Source: Salinisphaera orenii subsp. orenii MK-B5 (GTDB taxonomy: Bacteria; Pseudomonadota; Gammaproteobacteria; Nevskiales; Salinisphaeraceae). From it: 64,000 nt of DNA. Positions 45,553 through 55,239 of the stretch are shown here, piece after piece. A program made the position numbers and the translations under genes. The stretch is from positions 1-64,000 of the forward strand of contig NZ_AYKH01000043.1 in assembly GCF_003788635.1 (NCBI RefSeq). The letters are read 5' to 3'. Positions within the stretch are counted from its first letter, which is position 1, and the number at the start of each line of letters is the position of its first letter. The notes under the pieces were generated by a model. It ran no database searches and had not been told where the DNA came from. It was given only the letters and a program-made list of their open reading frames with translations.

Positions 45553-46599
45553 CTACTCGGGCCGAGCCTCGTTTCGTCTCGCGCGTTCGGCGAGCGCACA
45601 CCCGAGTTGCAGCGGCCCGAACACGAGGCCGGCGCCCAGCACCAGCACAAGGCCGCGGGCGACGCGGTTTTGGAACACCGGCCGCAGCAGGCGATCGTGC
45701 AGCCGGGTGGCCGGCCGCCCCGACACCCCCAGGCCCTGTTCGAGGCCGACATCGAGCGCGAAAAACAGTTGCCACGACTGCGATACCGCCACTCCGGCCA
45801 CCCGCCAGGCGACGCGCCCGGTCGCGCGCGGACCGCAGTCCCGGGCCAGCGTACGCAGCAGCCGGAAGTAAGGCATGAGCCGCAGCCGGCCCGTCTCCGG
45901 CTGACGGGCGTAGACCCGCGGCGCGCGTGCGAAAAAGAGCGACACATCGGCGAGGTGCATGGACATGATCAACGCCATGAGCAGATAGCGCGCGAACGCG
46001 CCCTCGACCTCGAAACGACGCGCGGAGGTCGCCAGGGGGTGTTCGAGCAGACACCAGCGTCCCCGCGCCCGGATCGCGGCGGCCATGCGCTGATCCTCGA
46101 GAAACGGCAGGCGCGTGTCGAAGCCGCCGAGCGCGTCGAAGAACGCCCGCCGCAGCATCAGCCCCTGATCGCCGTTGATGGTGTAGCGCCGCCCGGTTGC
46201 CGTCTTGGCCTCGAGATAGCCATAGAACAGGCGGCGACCGGCCCGCGCGCGCACGAATCGCAGCCGGAAGTGCCCGGCCACGCGCTGGTCGTCGCAGGCC
46301 TCGAGTCGTGCGAGGGCGGCCGCCAGCTGGGCCGGATGGGTCAGGCGACTGTCGGCGTGCAGGAAGCACAGCCAGTCGCCGAGCGCGGCCGCGGCGCCGG
46401 CGTTCATCTGCGCGCCGCGGCCCGGGCGCGATTCGATCACCCGGGCGCCGGCCGCGCGGGCGATATCCGGACTCGCGTCCCGCGAGCCGCCGTCGACCAG
46501 CACGACCTCGAGCGCGACCCCGCGCTGTGCGGCGATATCGGCGAGCAGGCCCGGCAGCGCGCCGGCCTCATCGATGACCGGCACGATGACCGACAGCAC
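45553..46599 (-). CDS. Glycosyltransferase family 2 protein (TIGR04283-like)
   Basis: About 348 residues from the GTG at 46,599 (VLSVIVPVIDEAGALPGLL). GT-A features: VVLVDGGSRDASPDIARAAGARVIESRPGRGAQMNAGAAAALGDWLCFLHADSRL, with the DxD-like HADS. Two or three hydrophobic segments follow, as in membrane-linked members. Substrate unknown. The frame upstream of 46,599 runs antisense through the yheT gene and is not credible. Confidence 0.78.
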   Translation of the reverse strand: MLSVIVPVIDEAGALPGLLADIAAQRGVALEVVLVDGGSRDASPDIARAAGARVIESRPGRGAQMNAGAAAALGDWLCFLHADSRLTHPAQLAAALARLEACDDQRVAGHFRLRFVRARAGRRLFYGYLEAKTATGRRYTINGDQGLMLRRAFFDALGGFDTRLPFLEDQRMAAAIRARGRWCLLEHPLATSARRFEVEGAFARYLLMALIMSMHLADVSLFFARAPRVYARQPETGRLRLMPYFRLLRTLARDCGPRATGRVAWRVAGVAVSQSWQLFFALDVGLEQGLGVSGRPATRLHDRLLRPVFQNRVARGLVLVLGAGLVFGPLQLGCALAERARRNEARPE

Positions 46600-46613
46600 G
46601 GGCGGATGCGGCC

Positions 46614-47630
46614 TCAGCCGGCCTGGCGCGCCGCGTCCGGCGAGTCGGCCCGCTCGAAACCGGGCAACGCCTCGCGCAGAAACGCGGGAATGCGTGTCTC
46701 CAACCAGTAGACGGGCTCGCCGTAGCGCCCGCCGGCGACGAAGCCGACGTGTCCGCCGTGACGCGACAACTCGAAGCGGGTCGAAGACGACAGGTCGCGC
46801 TCGGCCGGGATGATGTCCGGGGCCATGAAGGGATCGTCCTCGGCGTGCAGGATCAGAGTCGGCACACGGATATCGGCCAAAAACGGCCCGCTGCTGGCCC
46901 GCGCGTAGTAGTCCTCGGCGTCGGCGAAGCCGTTCAGCGGCGCGGTCACGACGTTGTCGAACGACGGAAAGTCGCGCACGCGGGACAGATCCGGCCACGG
47001 CTCCGGCGGGTCGATGAGGCTGAACTTGGCCTCGAACGAGGCCTTGAGCCCGTTGATGAGATGGGCCTGATAGATGCGTGCGAGCCCCTGCTGGATCGCC
47101 TCGGCGCAGCGCTTGAGATCATAGGGCACCGACACCGCGGTCGCGCAGGTCAGCGGCGCGTCACCGCCCCGCTCGCCCAGATACTTGAGCAGCACGTTGC
47201 CGCCGAGCGAATAGCCTGCGCCCGCCAGCGGCGCCCGCGGATAGCGGCGCCGGATGTGATCGACCACCGTGCCGAAATCGCCCGTCTCACCGGAGTGATA
47301 GCTGCGCGGCAGGCGGTTGGGCTCGGCCGCGCCGCGAAAATGCATCAGTACGCCCCGCGCGCCGTGGGCGTAGACCTCGCGCAGCAGGCCGCGCGCGTAT
47401 TTGGATTCCAGCGAGCCGTTCAGGCCGTGCAGAACGATCACGATCGGCGCGTCGTCGTCGAGCCCGCGCTCCGGCAGCCAGGACAGATCAAGGAAGTCGC
47501 CGTCATCGAGCTCGATGCGTTCGCGCTCGACCGCAAGCGGCGGCTGAGGCCGCAGCTTGGAGGCGAACACGGTCTGGGCGTGGGGGTTGCGCAACCAGAA
47601 CGCCGGCTCGAACTCACTCCGCTTCAGCAT
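46614..47630 (-). CDS. yheT: Alpha/beta hydrolase, YheT family
   Basis: 338 residues. NPHAQTVFASKLRP at the start, oxyanion region VIVLHGLNGSLESKYARGL, HFRGAAEPNRLPRSYHSGETGDF, nucleophile elbow GAGYSLGGNVLLKYLGE (Ser), and catalytic Asp/His in LILHAEDDPFMAP and SRHGGHVGFV. YheT-family members are cytoplasmic hydrolases or esterases with no firm physiological substrate. Ends 15 bp before the glycosyltransferase start. Confidence 0.88.
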   Translation of the reverse strand: MLKRSEFEPAFWLRNPHAQTVFASKLRPQPPLAVERERIELDDGDFLDLSWLPERGLDDDAPIVIVLHGLNGSLESKYARGLLREVYAHGARGVLMHFRGAAEPNRLPRSYHSGETGDFGTVVDHIRRRYPRAPLAGAGYSLGGNVLLKYLGERGGDAPLTCATAVSVPYDLKRCAEAIQQGLARIYQAHLINGLKASFEAKFSLIDPPEPWPDLSRVRDFPSFDNVVTAPLNGFADAEDYYARASSGPFLADIRVPTLILHAEDDPFMAPDIIPAERDLSSSTRFELSRHGGHVGFVAGGRYGEPVYWLETRIPAFLREALPGFERADSPDAARQAG

Positions 47631-47722
47631 GACTCCAGACTAGCGCAGATTCGTTGAAATCCGATGACGAGGCGCGTGCATTATACACAGGTCGCGGTGC
47701 ACGACCGACGACCGACACGGGT

Positions 47723-48424
47723 TCAGCGCGTGAACACGTCGTCGAGATAGTCGCGGCCCAGCTGGCGCATCTGGCCGGCGATCCAGGTCTTGCGGCCCCG
47801 CACGTGCGGCCCGGGTGCGGTGGCGCTGTAGCGGGTCGGCGCGGGCAGAACCGCGGCCAGCGCCGCGCACTGGTCCGGCGACAGGCCCGCTGCGGTGGTG
47901 CCGAACAGCCGCTGGGCCGCCGAGCCGACGCCGAAGACATGATCGTCGAACTGGGCGATGTTGAGATACACCTCGAGGATGCGACGCTTGGGCCAGAGCA
48001 CTTCGAGCCAGCCGGTCAGGTACGCCTCGATGGCCTTGCGGACATAGCTCTTGGCCGGCCACAGAAACAGGTTCTTGGCCGTCTGCTGACTGATGGTGCT
48101 CGCGCCGCGCACGCTGCCACCGCGGGCGTTATCGGCGATGGCATCCGTGATCGCCGACCAGACGAAACCGTGGTGATCGGGAAAGGTCTGATCCTCGGAT
48201 GCCACCGCAGCCAGCGGCATGCAGGGCGCGATATCGTCCAGCGGTGTCCAGCGGTGATGAATCGCCGGACCGTCAGCTCCGGTCTGCCAGTGGGTGCGCA
48301 GCATGTACGCGCTGATCGGCGGATTGACCCAGCGCATGAGCAGTATGAGGACCGCCGGCGCGAGGAGTATCGCGCCGGCGATGATCAGGACATAGCGTCC
48401 CGGACGACTGAGCAGAAGCCTCAA
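47723..48424 (-). CDS. mtgA: Monofunctional biosynthetic peptidoglycan transglycosylase MtgA
   Basis: 233 residues: one N-terminal membrane anchor (RYVLIIAGAILLAPAVLILLM) and a GT51 domain with catalytic-Glu motif AVASEDQTFPDHHGFVWSAI, GASTISQQTAKNLFLWPAKSYVRKAIEAYLTGWLE and ILEVYLNIAQFDDHVFGVGSAAQRLFG. Polymerises lipid II. It overlaps the end of the Ysc84-type gene by 4 bp. Confidence 0.92.
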   Translation of the reverse strand: MRLLLSRPGRYVLIIAGAILLAPAVLILLMRWVNPPISAYMLRTHWQTGADGPAIHHRWTPLDDIAPCMPLAAVASEDQTFPDHHGFVWSAITDAIADNARGGSVRGASTISQQTAKNLFLWPAKSYVRKAIEAYLTGWLEVLWPKRRILEVYLNIAQFDDHVFGVGSAAQRLFGTTAAGLSPDQCAALAAVLPAPTRYSATAPGPHVRGRKTWIAGQMRQLGRDYLDDVFTR

Positions 48425-49386
48425 TAGTCTCCGTCGCCGCTGCTGCCATAGCCGCTGCCGCCGTCGGCACCGTCGCTGCTGCGCTGCCGCGCACCACCGT
48501 TGCCGTCGTTGTCGGCGGCGTCGTAGTTGCCCTGCTGGACGGTCACGCCGTCGCCGCCGTCCTCGTACGGCGTGGCCTGACCGCGGCCGCCATACTCGTC
48601 GCTCTCACGATTGGACGCGCTCGCATCGCCACTGCGGTTGCGGCTACCGACATCACCGCCGGGATTGCCCGCGGGGGCGTTGTCGCGATAGTTCTCGGCG
48701 GCCGGCATGTAACGATCCAGCGTATAGACGAAGCGCTCGCCCGCCTCGGGCAAACCGGCCTCGTCGGAACTGCGCAGAATGTTGTAGGCGTCGATGCCCG
48801 CTTCATCGTAGAACAGCCAATTGGCGTCCTGATCGATGCCCAGCCGGGCGCCTTCGATCGACACCCCGGCGAACAGACCCCGCGAACGGGAGTAGGAATA
48901 GACTTCGGCGTCAAAGCCCAGATCGGTGGATGCGCCAACGCTGCGCCCGACCGGGCCCGCGGCCACGGTGGCGTCCGCGCCCAGGTTGAACTGGCCGTTG
49001 GCGATCTTGTCGACGCTGCGCTGGGTCTTGAACACCAGGATGATGTCCGAGGAGGAGGCACCCGCCTGCCAGCCCAGCGAACCGCCTGTGAGCGTGATGA
49101 AGCTCGGGTTCGACCACGAGCCGTCCTGCGTTCGCACCGAGAGCACGCCCTTGCCGCGGCGGCCGCCGACCACGAAGCCGACCTTCAGCACGCTCGGTAT
49201 CACGGCGATGCCGTAGGCCTCACGCAGCAGCGCCGGCGGAATGGCGTTCTCCGGTATGTCGACGAACTGACGGATCACCGTGGTGGCATCGTCGAGCTTG
49301 TTTTCCTGAGCGGTGGCAGCGAACGCGGCCTGCGTGGTGCCGAGCAGCATCGCGCTCGCGAGCAGCGCCATCATCCATCGTTTCAT
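48421..49386 (-). CDS. Ysc84/SYLF-domain lipid-binding protein, exported
   Basis: 321 residues. Signal peptide (MKRWMMALLASAMLLGTTQAAFA), then a Ysc84 domain (REAYGIAVIPSVLKVGFVVGGRRGKGVLSVRT, SNPSFITLTGGSLGWQAGASSSDIILVFKTQ, ADATVAAGPVGRSVGA, YSRSRGLFAGVSIEGARLG). The last 90 residues are a low-complexity acidic Gly/Asp/Ser tail (GGSGYGSSGDGDY). Family members bind lipids; the bacterial role is not known. Confidence 0.85.
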   Translation of the reverse strand: MKRWMMALLASAMLLGTTQAAFAATAQENKLDDATTVIRQFVDIPENAIPPALLREAYGIAVIPSVLKVGFVVGGRRGKGVLSVRTQDGSWSNPSFITLTGGSLGWQAGASSSDIILVFKTQRSVDKIANGQFNLGADATVAAGPVGRSVGASTDLGFDAEVYSYSRSRGLFAGVSIEGARLGIDQDANWLFYDEAGIDAYNILRSSDEAGLPEAGERFVYTLDRYMPAAENYRDNAPAGNPGGDVGSRNRSGDASASNRESDEYGGRGQATPYEDGGDGVTVQQGNYDAADNDGNGGARQRSSDGADGGSGYGSSGDGDY

Positions 49387-49497
49387 GTGTGCTTTCCCTG
49401 GTTGGAGAGAATGAGCCGGCAGCCCGGCGAAAACCCGTCAATGTGCGCTTCAGACCGCAACGACGGCGGCGGGTTCACGCCCGTGCCGGCACTTGGC

Positions 49498-51600
49498 CTA
49501 GCCCGGCCCCTCCATCAAGCGCTTCTGCACCGACAGACCCGGCGCATCGCCCGCCGGTTCGACCGCGTGATAGCGGCCGTCGCTGGCCAGCATCCAGGCC
49601 TGGCTATCGTCGGCGAGATAAAGCGCCAGCTCGCGCATCACCCGATCATATAATGGCGCCGCGGTCACGGGAAAGCAGGTTTCGACCCGGCGGAAGAAGT
49701 TGCGGTCCATCCAGTCCGCGCTCGCCAGATACACCTCGGGCGCGTCGTCGTTGCCGAAATGGAACACGCGGGTGTGCTCGAGAAAGCGACCGACAATCGA
49801 ACGCACGCGGATGTTGTCCGACACCCCCGCCACCCCCGGACGCAGGCAGCAGATGCCGCGCACGATCAGATCGATCTCCACCCCCGCCTGCGAGGCCGCG
49901 TACAGCGCGCGGATGACCCGCGTCTCCACCAGCGAATTCATCTTGGCGATGATGCGCGCGCCACGCCCCGCCCGGGCATGCGCGGCCTCGCCCTCGATCT
50001 TCTCGAGGATGGCCGAGTGCAGCCGGAACGGCGCGTCGATGATGCGCTCCAGGCCGGAGACCTTGCCCAGACTGGTCAGCTGCAGAAACATCTCGTGGAC
50101 GTCGTTGGCCAGCGTCTGGTCGCAGGAGAACAGGCCGTAGTCGGTGTACAGTCGCGCGGTCTTCGGGTGGTAGTTGCCGGTGCCCAGATGAATGTAGTTG
50201 TGCAGACCGTCGGCCTCGCGGCGCACGATCAACGTCATCTTGGCGTGGGTCTTGTAGCCGACCACACCGTAGACCACGTGCGCGCCGGCGGCCTGCAGCC
50301 GGTTGGCGAGTTCGATGTTGTCGGCCTCGTCAAAGCGCGCGCGCAGCTCGACCACGACGGTGACCTCCTTGCCGGCCTTGGCGGCCTCCACCAGGGCATC
50401 CACCACCGCGGAATCGGGCCCGGTGCGATAGAGCGTCTGCTTGATCGCCAGCACCCGGGAATCGGCCGCGGCCCGGCGCACGAAGTCGATCACCGGCAGG
50501 AACGAATCGAAGGGATGATGCAGCAGCACGTCGCCGGCCCGGATCTCGGCGAACAGGTCGCCGCTGGGGCCGAGTTCGCTGGGCAGGCGCGGCGAGAACG
50601 CCGGGTACTTGAGATCCGGACGGTCGATCGTCTCCAGCAGCGCCATCAGGCGATTGACGTTGACCGGCCCGTCGACCTGGTAGAGATCCTCGTGCGTGAG
50701 CAGGAACCGGTCCATCAGATAGTCGCACAGCGACTGCGGGCAGTTGTGGGCCACCTCGAGGCGCACGCAGTCGCCGTAGCGGCGCGAGGGCAGCTCGCCC
50801 TCGACGGCGCGCAGCAGATCGTCGACCTCCTCCTCGTCCACGAACAGGTCGGAATTGCGCGTGACCCGGAACTGAAAACAGCCCTTCGTGCCCATGCTCG
50901 GAAACAGGTCGACGACGTGTTCGTGGATGATCGACGACAGGAACACGAAATCGTGCGGGCCGCTGCCCGTGGCCTCGGCCGGGAGCTGGATCACGCGCGG
51001 CAGCGCCCGGGGCGCCTGCACCACCGCATAATCGATCTTGCGGCCGAAGGCGTCGGTGCCGTCCAGCGCGACGATGAAGTTCAGCGACTTGTTGAGGATG
51101 CGCGGAAACGGATGCGCGGGGTCCAGCCCCAGCGGGCTGATCACCGGCAGCAGCTCCTCCTCGAAGTATTCCGCGAGCCATTGGCGCTGGCGCGGATTCC
51201 ACTCCGAACGCCGCAGGAAACGGATGCCCTCGGCCTCCAGCGCCGGGATCAGCTCATCATTGAGGGTGGCGTACTGCTTGTCGACCAGTTCGTGCGCGCG
51301 CACGCCGATCTCGCGCAGCACCTCGCGCGGGGCGCGGTTGTCGGCCTCGGTCGGGGTGTTGACGAGCTCGGCCTTCTGCTTGAGGCCCGCCACCCGCACC
51401 TCGAAGAATTCATCGAGGTTGGTCGAGGAGATGCACAGGAATTTCAGCCGCTCGAGCAGCGGCACGCGCGTGTCGCGGGCCTGCGCCAGCACCCGCTCAT
51501 TGAACTCCAGCAGCGACAGCTCTCGGTTGATGAACAGTTCGGGCGCATCGAGGCTCGGCGTGCCGCCCGCGTCGGGCTCGGATTTTCGGGTCGCGGTCAT
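49498..51600 (-). CDS. ppk1: Polyphosphate kinase Ppk1
   Basis: 700 residues from MTATRKSEPDAGG, normal for Ppk1. N-terminal ELFINRELSLLEFNERVLAQA, FLCISSTNLDEFFEVRVAGL, catalytic histidine in NYIHLGTGNYHPKTARLYTDYG, RIIAKMNSLVE and CLRPGVAGVSDNIRVRSIVGRFLEHTR. Synthesises polyphosphate from ATP. The start at 51,600 fits conserved N-terminus; divergent from phzF. Confidence 0.95.
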   Translation of the reverse strand: MTATRKSEPDAGGTPSLDAPELFINRELSLLEFNERVLAQARDTRVPLLERLKFLCISSTNLDEFFEVRVAGLKQKAELVNTPTEADNRAPREVLREIGVRAHELVDKQYATLNDELIPALEAEGIRFLRRSEWNPRQRQWLAEYFEEELLPVISPLGLDPAHPFPRILNKSLNFIVALDGTDAFGRKIDYAVVQAPRALPRVIQLPAEATGSGPHDFVFLSSIIHEHVVDLFPSMGTKGCFQFRVTRNSDLFVDEEEVDDLLRAVEGELPSRRYGDCVRLEVAHNCPQSLCDYLMDRFLLTHEDLYQVDGPVNVNRLMALLETIDRPDLKYPAFSPRLPSELGPSGDLFAEIRAGDVLLHHPFDSFLPVIDFVRRAAADSRVLAIKQTLYRTGPDSAVVDALVEAAKAGKEVTVVVELRARFDEADNIELANRLQAAGAHVVYGVVGYKTHAKMTLIVRREADGLHNYIHLGTGNYHPKTARLYTDYGLFSCDQTLANDVHEMFLQLTSLGKVSGLERIIDAPFRLHSAILEKIEGEAAHARAGRGARIIAKMNSLVETRVIRALYAASQAGVEIDLIVRGICCLRPGVAGVSDNIRVRSIVGRFLEHTRVFHFGNDDAPEVYLASADWMDRNFFRRVETCFPVTAAPLYDRVMRELALYLADDSQAWMLASDGRYHAVEPAGDAPGLSVQKRLMEGPG

Positions 51601-51685
51601 AGGGGTATTCTGGCGCCTTGTCGTCAGGGTCGCGAACTCGGCCCTCGTGGATAGCAACAGGACATGACAGCACCATGACAGTTTT

Positions 51686-52534
51686 ATGATGGCCGATTCG
51701 CTGCGCGCCCTCGATTTCTATCAGATCGACGCCTTCGCGACACGGGTGTTCGAAGGCAACCCGGCGGCCGTCGTGCTGCTCGACGCCTGGCCGGACGACG
51801 CCACGCTGGCGGCGATCGCCGCTGAGCACAATCTGGCCGAGACCGCCTTCGTGCGCCCGGCGTACGGGCAGGATGCCGCCGTCCACGAGCTGCGCTGGTT
51901 CACGCCCACCTGCGAGGTCGAGCTCTGCGGCCACGCCACACTGGCCAGCGCCCATGTTCTGCTTCGCTGCCGCGACGGCTTCACGCCGCCGCTGACCTTC
52001 TCGACGCGCCGGGCGGGCAGGCTCGGCGTCGATATGGCCGACGGCATGCTCTGGCTGGATTTCCCGGCGCAGCTCGTCGAGGCCGCGGCGCCGCCGGCCG
52101 CGCTGACCGCGGCCCTGGGGGCCACGCCCTCGGCCTGGCGCGTCGGCCCCAACCACATGGCCGTGTTCGACGACCCCGCCACCGTGGACGCCCTCCGGCC
52201 CGATCTGGACGCCCTGGCGCGCCATGCCGCCGGCGACAACCGCGGCCTGATCGTGACCGCGCCCGCCCACGACGCCGATCACGATTTCGTCTCGCGCTAC
52301 TTCGCCCCGCACCACGGCGTCGACGAAGACGCGGTCACCGGCTCGGCGCACTGCATGCTCGCGCCCTACTGGGCGCAGGTGCTGGGTCGCGATACGCTGG
52401 CCGGCCGCCAGCGCTCGCGCCGCGGCGGCACCGTGGCCTGTCGCCTGGCCGGCGCCCGCGTGCATCTGGGCGGGCACGCCGTGTGCTATGCCCACGGCCG
52501 CATCCATATCCCCGACGACCGGTTTCCCGCATGA
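51686..52534 (+). CDS. PhzF-family isomerase/epimerase-like protein
   Basis: 282 residues with FYQIDAFATRVFEGNPAAVVLLD at the start, catalytic Glu in NLAETAFVRP, RWFTPTCEVELCGHATLASAHVLL and the C-terminal DEDAVTGSAHCMLAPYWAQVLG. Two-domain diaminopimelate epimerase-like fold. Substrate is unknown for most members. The next gene starts inside its last codons (ATGA). Confidence 0.9.
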   Translation: MMADSLRALDFYQIDAFATRVFEGNPAAVVLLDAWPDDATLAAIAAEHNLAETAFVRPAYGQDAAVHELRWFTPTCEVELCGHATLASAHVLLRCRDGFTPPLTFSTRRAGRLGVDMADGMLWLDFPAQLVEAAAPPAALTAALGATPSAWRVGPNHMAVFDDPATVDALRPDLDALARHAAGDNRGLIVTAPAHDADHDFVSRYFAPHHGVDEDAVTGSAHCMLAPYWAQVLGRDTLAGRQRSRRGGTVACRLAGARVHLGGHAVCYAHGRIHIPDDRFPA

Positions 52535-52902
52535 GCCAGTTCGCCCTCGCCGCCGGCAGTCTCTATGGCCTGATCGGCGTACTGTTCGGTGCCTTCGGTG
52601 CCCACGCCCTGGCCTCTCGGCTGCCCGCCGATCTCCAGGCGATCTGGCATACGGCGGTGCAGTATCAGTTCTATCACGCGCTGGCACTGCTCGGCGCCGG
52701 CATCCTGGCGCGTCAGGGCCTGGCCGGCACCGCGCTGACGACCGCGATCGGCGGCTTCACGCTCGGCACGCTGGTCTTCTCCGGGAGTCTCTACGTACTC
52801 GCACTGAGCGGCGTGCGCTGGCTGGGGGCGATCACGCCGATCGGCGGCGCGCTGCTGATCGGCGGCTGGATCGCACTGCTGCTGGCCGTGGTCCGGCGAT
52901 AG
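52531..52902 (+). CDS. DUF423 small membrane protein
   Basis: 123 residues with four membrane segments; GSLYGLIGVLFGAFGAHALAS, TAVQYQFYHALALLGAG and GTLVFSGSLYVLALSGVRWLGAITPIGGALLIGGWIAL are typical of DUF423 (YgdD). Function unknown. Starts at 52,531, overlapping the phzF-like gene by 4 bp. Confidence 0.88.
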   Translation: MSQFALAAGSLYGLIGVLFGAFGAHALASRLPADLQAIWHTAVQYQFYHALALLGAGILARQGLAGTALTTAIGGFTLGTLVFSGSLYVLALSGVRWLGAITPIGGALLIGGWIALLLAVVRR

Positions 52903-53059
52903 AATCCCACACGAATCCGCGCCGGCGGAAGCGGTCGGACGCGGCGTCGCCGCCTCGAGCGCCCGGGCATTCGAGCTGCCTGCCGGCGACGCTGTGACGG
53001 AATGGCGCGCATGCTGCGGCGGAAGCGGCGCGCCGCAGCGCGCCTGGCCGCAACGCCGA

Positions 53060-53527
53060 CTAAGCCCGGCCGGACAGCGACTGCAGCGTAGCCATGGCGC
53101 GGTCGACGTGGCGCGCGGCCGCCAGCTGGGCCTGATAGCGCAGCCGGACGATGCCGTCGCGGTCGATGACGAAGGTCACACGGTTGGCCAGCACGCCCAG
53201 CGCACGGCCGACGTCGAAGGTCCGCGACAGCGCGCCGTCGGTATCGGCCACGAGCGCGAAGTCGAGTCCGTGACGGGCCGCGAACGCCCGGTGGCTGGCG
53301 TCGTCGTCGGCGCTGACACCGATGACTTCGGCATCCAGCGCGGCAAAGGCGTCCAGGCGATCACGGAATCCGCAGGCCTGACGAGTGCACACCGGCGTGG
53401 CGTCGCGCGGATAGAAATACACCACGACCGGATGGGCGCCGATCGCCGCCCGCGTGTCCACGCTGCGACCGTCATGAGCCCGGCGCCGGATCGGCGGCGC
53501 GGTGTCGCCGACGTCGACCCCGCTCAT
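53060..53527 (-). CDS. bcp: Peroxiredoxin of the BCP/PrxQ group
   Basis: 155 residues from MSGVDVGDTAPPIRRRAHDGR. Thioredoxin-fold peroxidase with VVVYFYPRDATPVCTRQACGFRD, giving peroxidatic Cys and a second Cys five residues on, as in atypical 2-Cys PrxQ. Later GVSADDDASHRAFAARHGLDFALVADTDG. Start overlaps the DUF4112 stop by ATGA. Confidence 0.87.
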   Translation of the reverse strand: MSGVDVGDTAPPIRRRAHDGRSVDTRAAIGAHPVVVYFYPRDATPVCTRQACGFRDRLDAFAALDAEVIGVSADDDASHRAFAARHGLDFALVADTDGALSRTFDVGRALGVLANRVTFVIDRDGIVRLRYQAQLAAARHVDRAMATLQSLSGRA

Positions 53528-54003
53528 ACGAACACGGCGCGCCAGAGCACCGTGGTCACGGTCAGCGCGCAGGCCAGGCCGAGGGTGAGGCCGAGCGCAC
53601 CCGGCCAGCGCGAGCGGGGCTCGGTCTCGGTGGTCGTCGCGGACTCCAGCCAGCGCCGCATCAGACGCTCGTTGCGGCGGTTCGATTTCCAGTAGAGGTC
53701 GAACAGATCCCCGAACACGGGCACCAGACCGATGACGAAATCCAGCCCCATGTTGAGCCCCATGCGCGCCCACACGCGCTTGGGCGCGCCCAGCCGGACC
53801 GCCTCGATCACGAGTAGACTGGACAGCCCGGCGCCCACCAGGTCTCCGGCGAAAGGCACCAGACCAATGATGCCGTCGACACCGACCCGCCGGTCGATGC
53901 CCGGAATCCGCACCACGTCGTCGAGCCACCAGGCCAGACGTTCGATGCGGGCCAGCCCGGCGCGCCGCTTGGCGTGTAGTTCGGGCGAGACCTCAGCGCT
54001 CAT
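53524..54003 (-). CDS. DUF4112 membrane protein
   Basis: 159 residues. The core LAWWLDDVVRIPGIDRRVGVDGIIGLVPFAGDLVGAGLSSLLVIEAVRLGAPKRV and MGLNMGLDFVIGLVPVFGDLFDLYWKSNRRN is the DUF4112 signature, with a C-terminal membrane segment. Function unknown. Coupled to bcp by a 4-bp overlap. Confidence 0.87.
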   Translation of the reverse strand: MSAEVSPELHAKRRAGLARIERLAWWLDDVVRIPGIDRRVGVDGIIGLVPFAGDLVGAGLSSLLVIEAVRLGAPKRVWARMGLNMGLDFVIGLVPVFGDLFDLYWKSNRRNERLMRRWLESATTTETEPRSRWPGALGLTLGLACALTVTTVLWRAVFV

Positions 54004-54090
54004 ATATGGATAATGCGTGGTTTTGGTGTGGGGGCCGAGTATACGGAATCACGGGGCGCCGCCGCGGCACGATCGTTCATCGAGGACCGC

Positions 54091-55239
54091 ATGAAGAAAC
54101 TGTTGACACTCGCCGTACTCGCGGTGGCCGGCTGGGCCGCCTATGCGGTGTTCTGGCCGTCGTCCTTCGAGCCGCAGGCCTGGAACCCACCGCCGCTGGC
54201 CGACGCCGAGGCAGCTTTCGCCGACAGCGGTGATCTGTCCGGCGAGACCCGCATGGCACACGGCGTGGCCGAAGGCCCGGAGGATGTGGCGAGCGACGCC
54301 CAGGGGCGCCTGTACGCCGGTTACGCCGACGGCACCATCCGCCGCTTCGACGCCGACGGCGGCGACAGCGAGGTCTTCGCCACGACCAACGGCCGCCCCC
54401 TCGGGCTGGCGTTCGCCGAGGGGCCGGTGCCGCGCAGCGAGGAGGCCGACTCCGGCGATGGCGAGAACAGTGAAGACGGCGGCGACCGCGCTGATCAGAC
54501 CCTGATCGTGGCGGATGCGGACAAGGGCCTGCTCGCGATCGACGCCGAGGGCGACATCACGGTGCTGGCCAGCGGGGCCGACGGCACCCCGTTCGCCTTC
54601 ACCAACGACGTCGACGTCGCCGAAAACGGTCAGATCTATTTCTCGGATGCCTCCAGCCGTTACGGCCAGACGGATTACCGCACCGATCTGCTCGAGCACG
54701 GCGGCCACGGCCGACTGCTGAAATACGATCCGGCCAGCGGCCGCACGACCGTCCTGCTCGGCGGCCTGCAGTTCGCCAACGGGGTCGCCGTGGGCCCCGA
54801 CGACGCCTATGTGCTCGTGGTCGAGACCGGCAGCTACCGGATCTGTCGCTACTGGCTCACCGGCGACCGGGCCGGCCAGAGCGACATCTTCATCAACAAC
54901 CTGCCCGGCTTCCCGGACGGTCTGTCCTTCGACGGCGAGGGCACGTTCTGGCTGGCATTGTTCGCCCCGCGCGATCCACTATTGGATTTCGCCGCCGACA
55001 AGCCCTGGCTGCGGGCGATCGTCCACGACCTGCCGCGGGAACTCCAGCCGCAGCCGGCCCATGTCGGCCACGTGATCGGGCTGGACACCGACGCCCGCGT
55101 GATCGCCAATCTCCGCGACGCCGGCGACCGCGCCTTCGCACCCATCACCAGCGTCGAGCGTGTCGGCGACAGCCTGTACCTGGGCAGCCTCACCGCGCCG
55201 GCCTTCGCGCGCATCCGGGTACCGGACGCGGGCCGGTGA
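54091..55239 (+). CDS. SMP-30/strictosidine synthase-like beta-propeller protein
   Basis: 382 residues from MKKLLTLAVLAVAGWAAYAVFW, an N-terminal anchor or signal. Six-bladed propeller features: GPEDVASDAQGRLYAGYADGTIRRF, FTNDVDVAENGQIYFSDASSRYGQTDYRTDLLEHGGHGRLLKYDP, FANGVAVGPDDAYVLVVETGSYRI, NLPGFPDGLSFDGEGTFWLAL. An acidic low-complexity insert lies at about residues 115-138 (SEEADSGDGENSEDGGD). Likely periplasmic. Substrate unknown. Confidence 0.85.
   Translation: MKKLLTLAVLAVAGWAAYAVFWPSSFEPQAWNPPPLADAEAAFADSGDLSGETRMAHGVAEGPEDVASDAQGRLYAGYADGTIRRFDADGGDSEVFATTNGRPLGLAFAEGPVPRSEEADSGDGENSEDGGDRADQTLIVADADKGLLAIDAEGDITVLASGADGTPFAFTNDVDVAENGQIYFSDASSRYGQTDYRTDLLEHGGHGRLLKYDPASGRTTVLLGGLQFANGVAVGPDDAYVLVVETGSYRICRYWLTGDRAGQSDIFINNLPGFPDGLSFDGEGTFWLALFAPRDPLLDFAADKPWLRAIVHDLPRELQPQPAHVGHVIGLDTDARVIANLRDAGDRAFAPITSVERVGDSLYLGSLTAPAFARIRVPDAGR

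Noticed and set aside
44452-46710. 752-codon plus-strand frame opposite the cardiolipin synthase and glycosyltransferase genes
   Set aside because: Antisense to HKD and GT2 motifs; composition is typical of GC-rich shadow frames.
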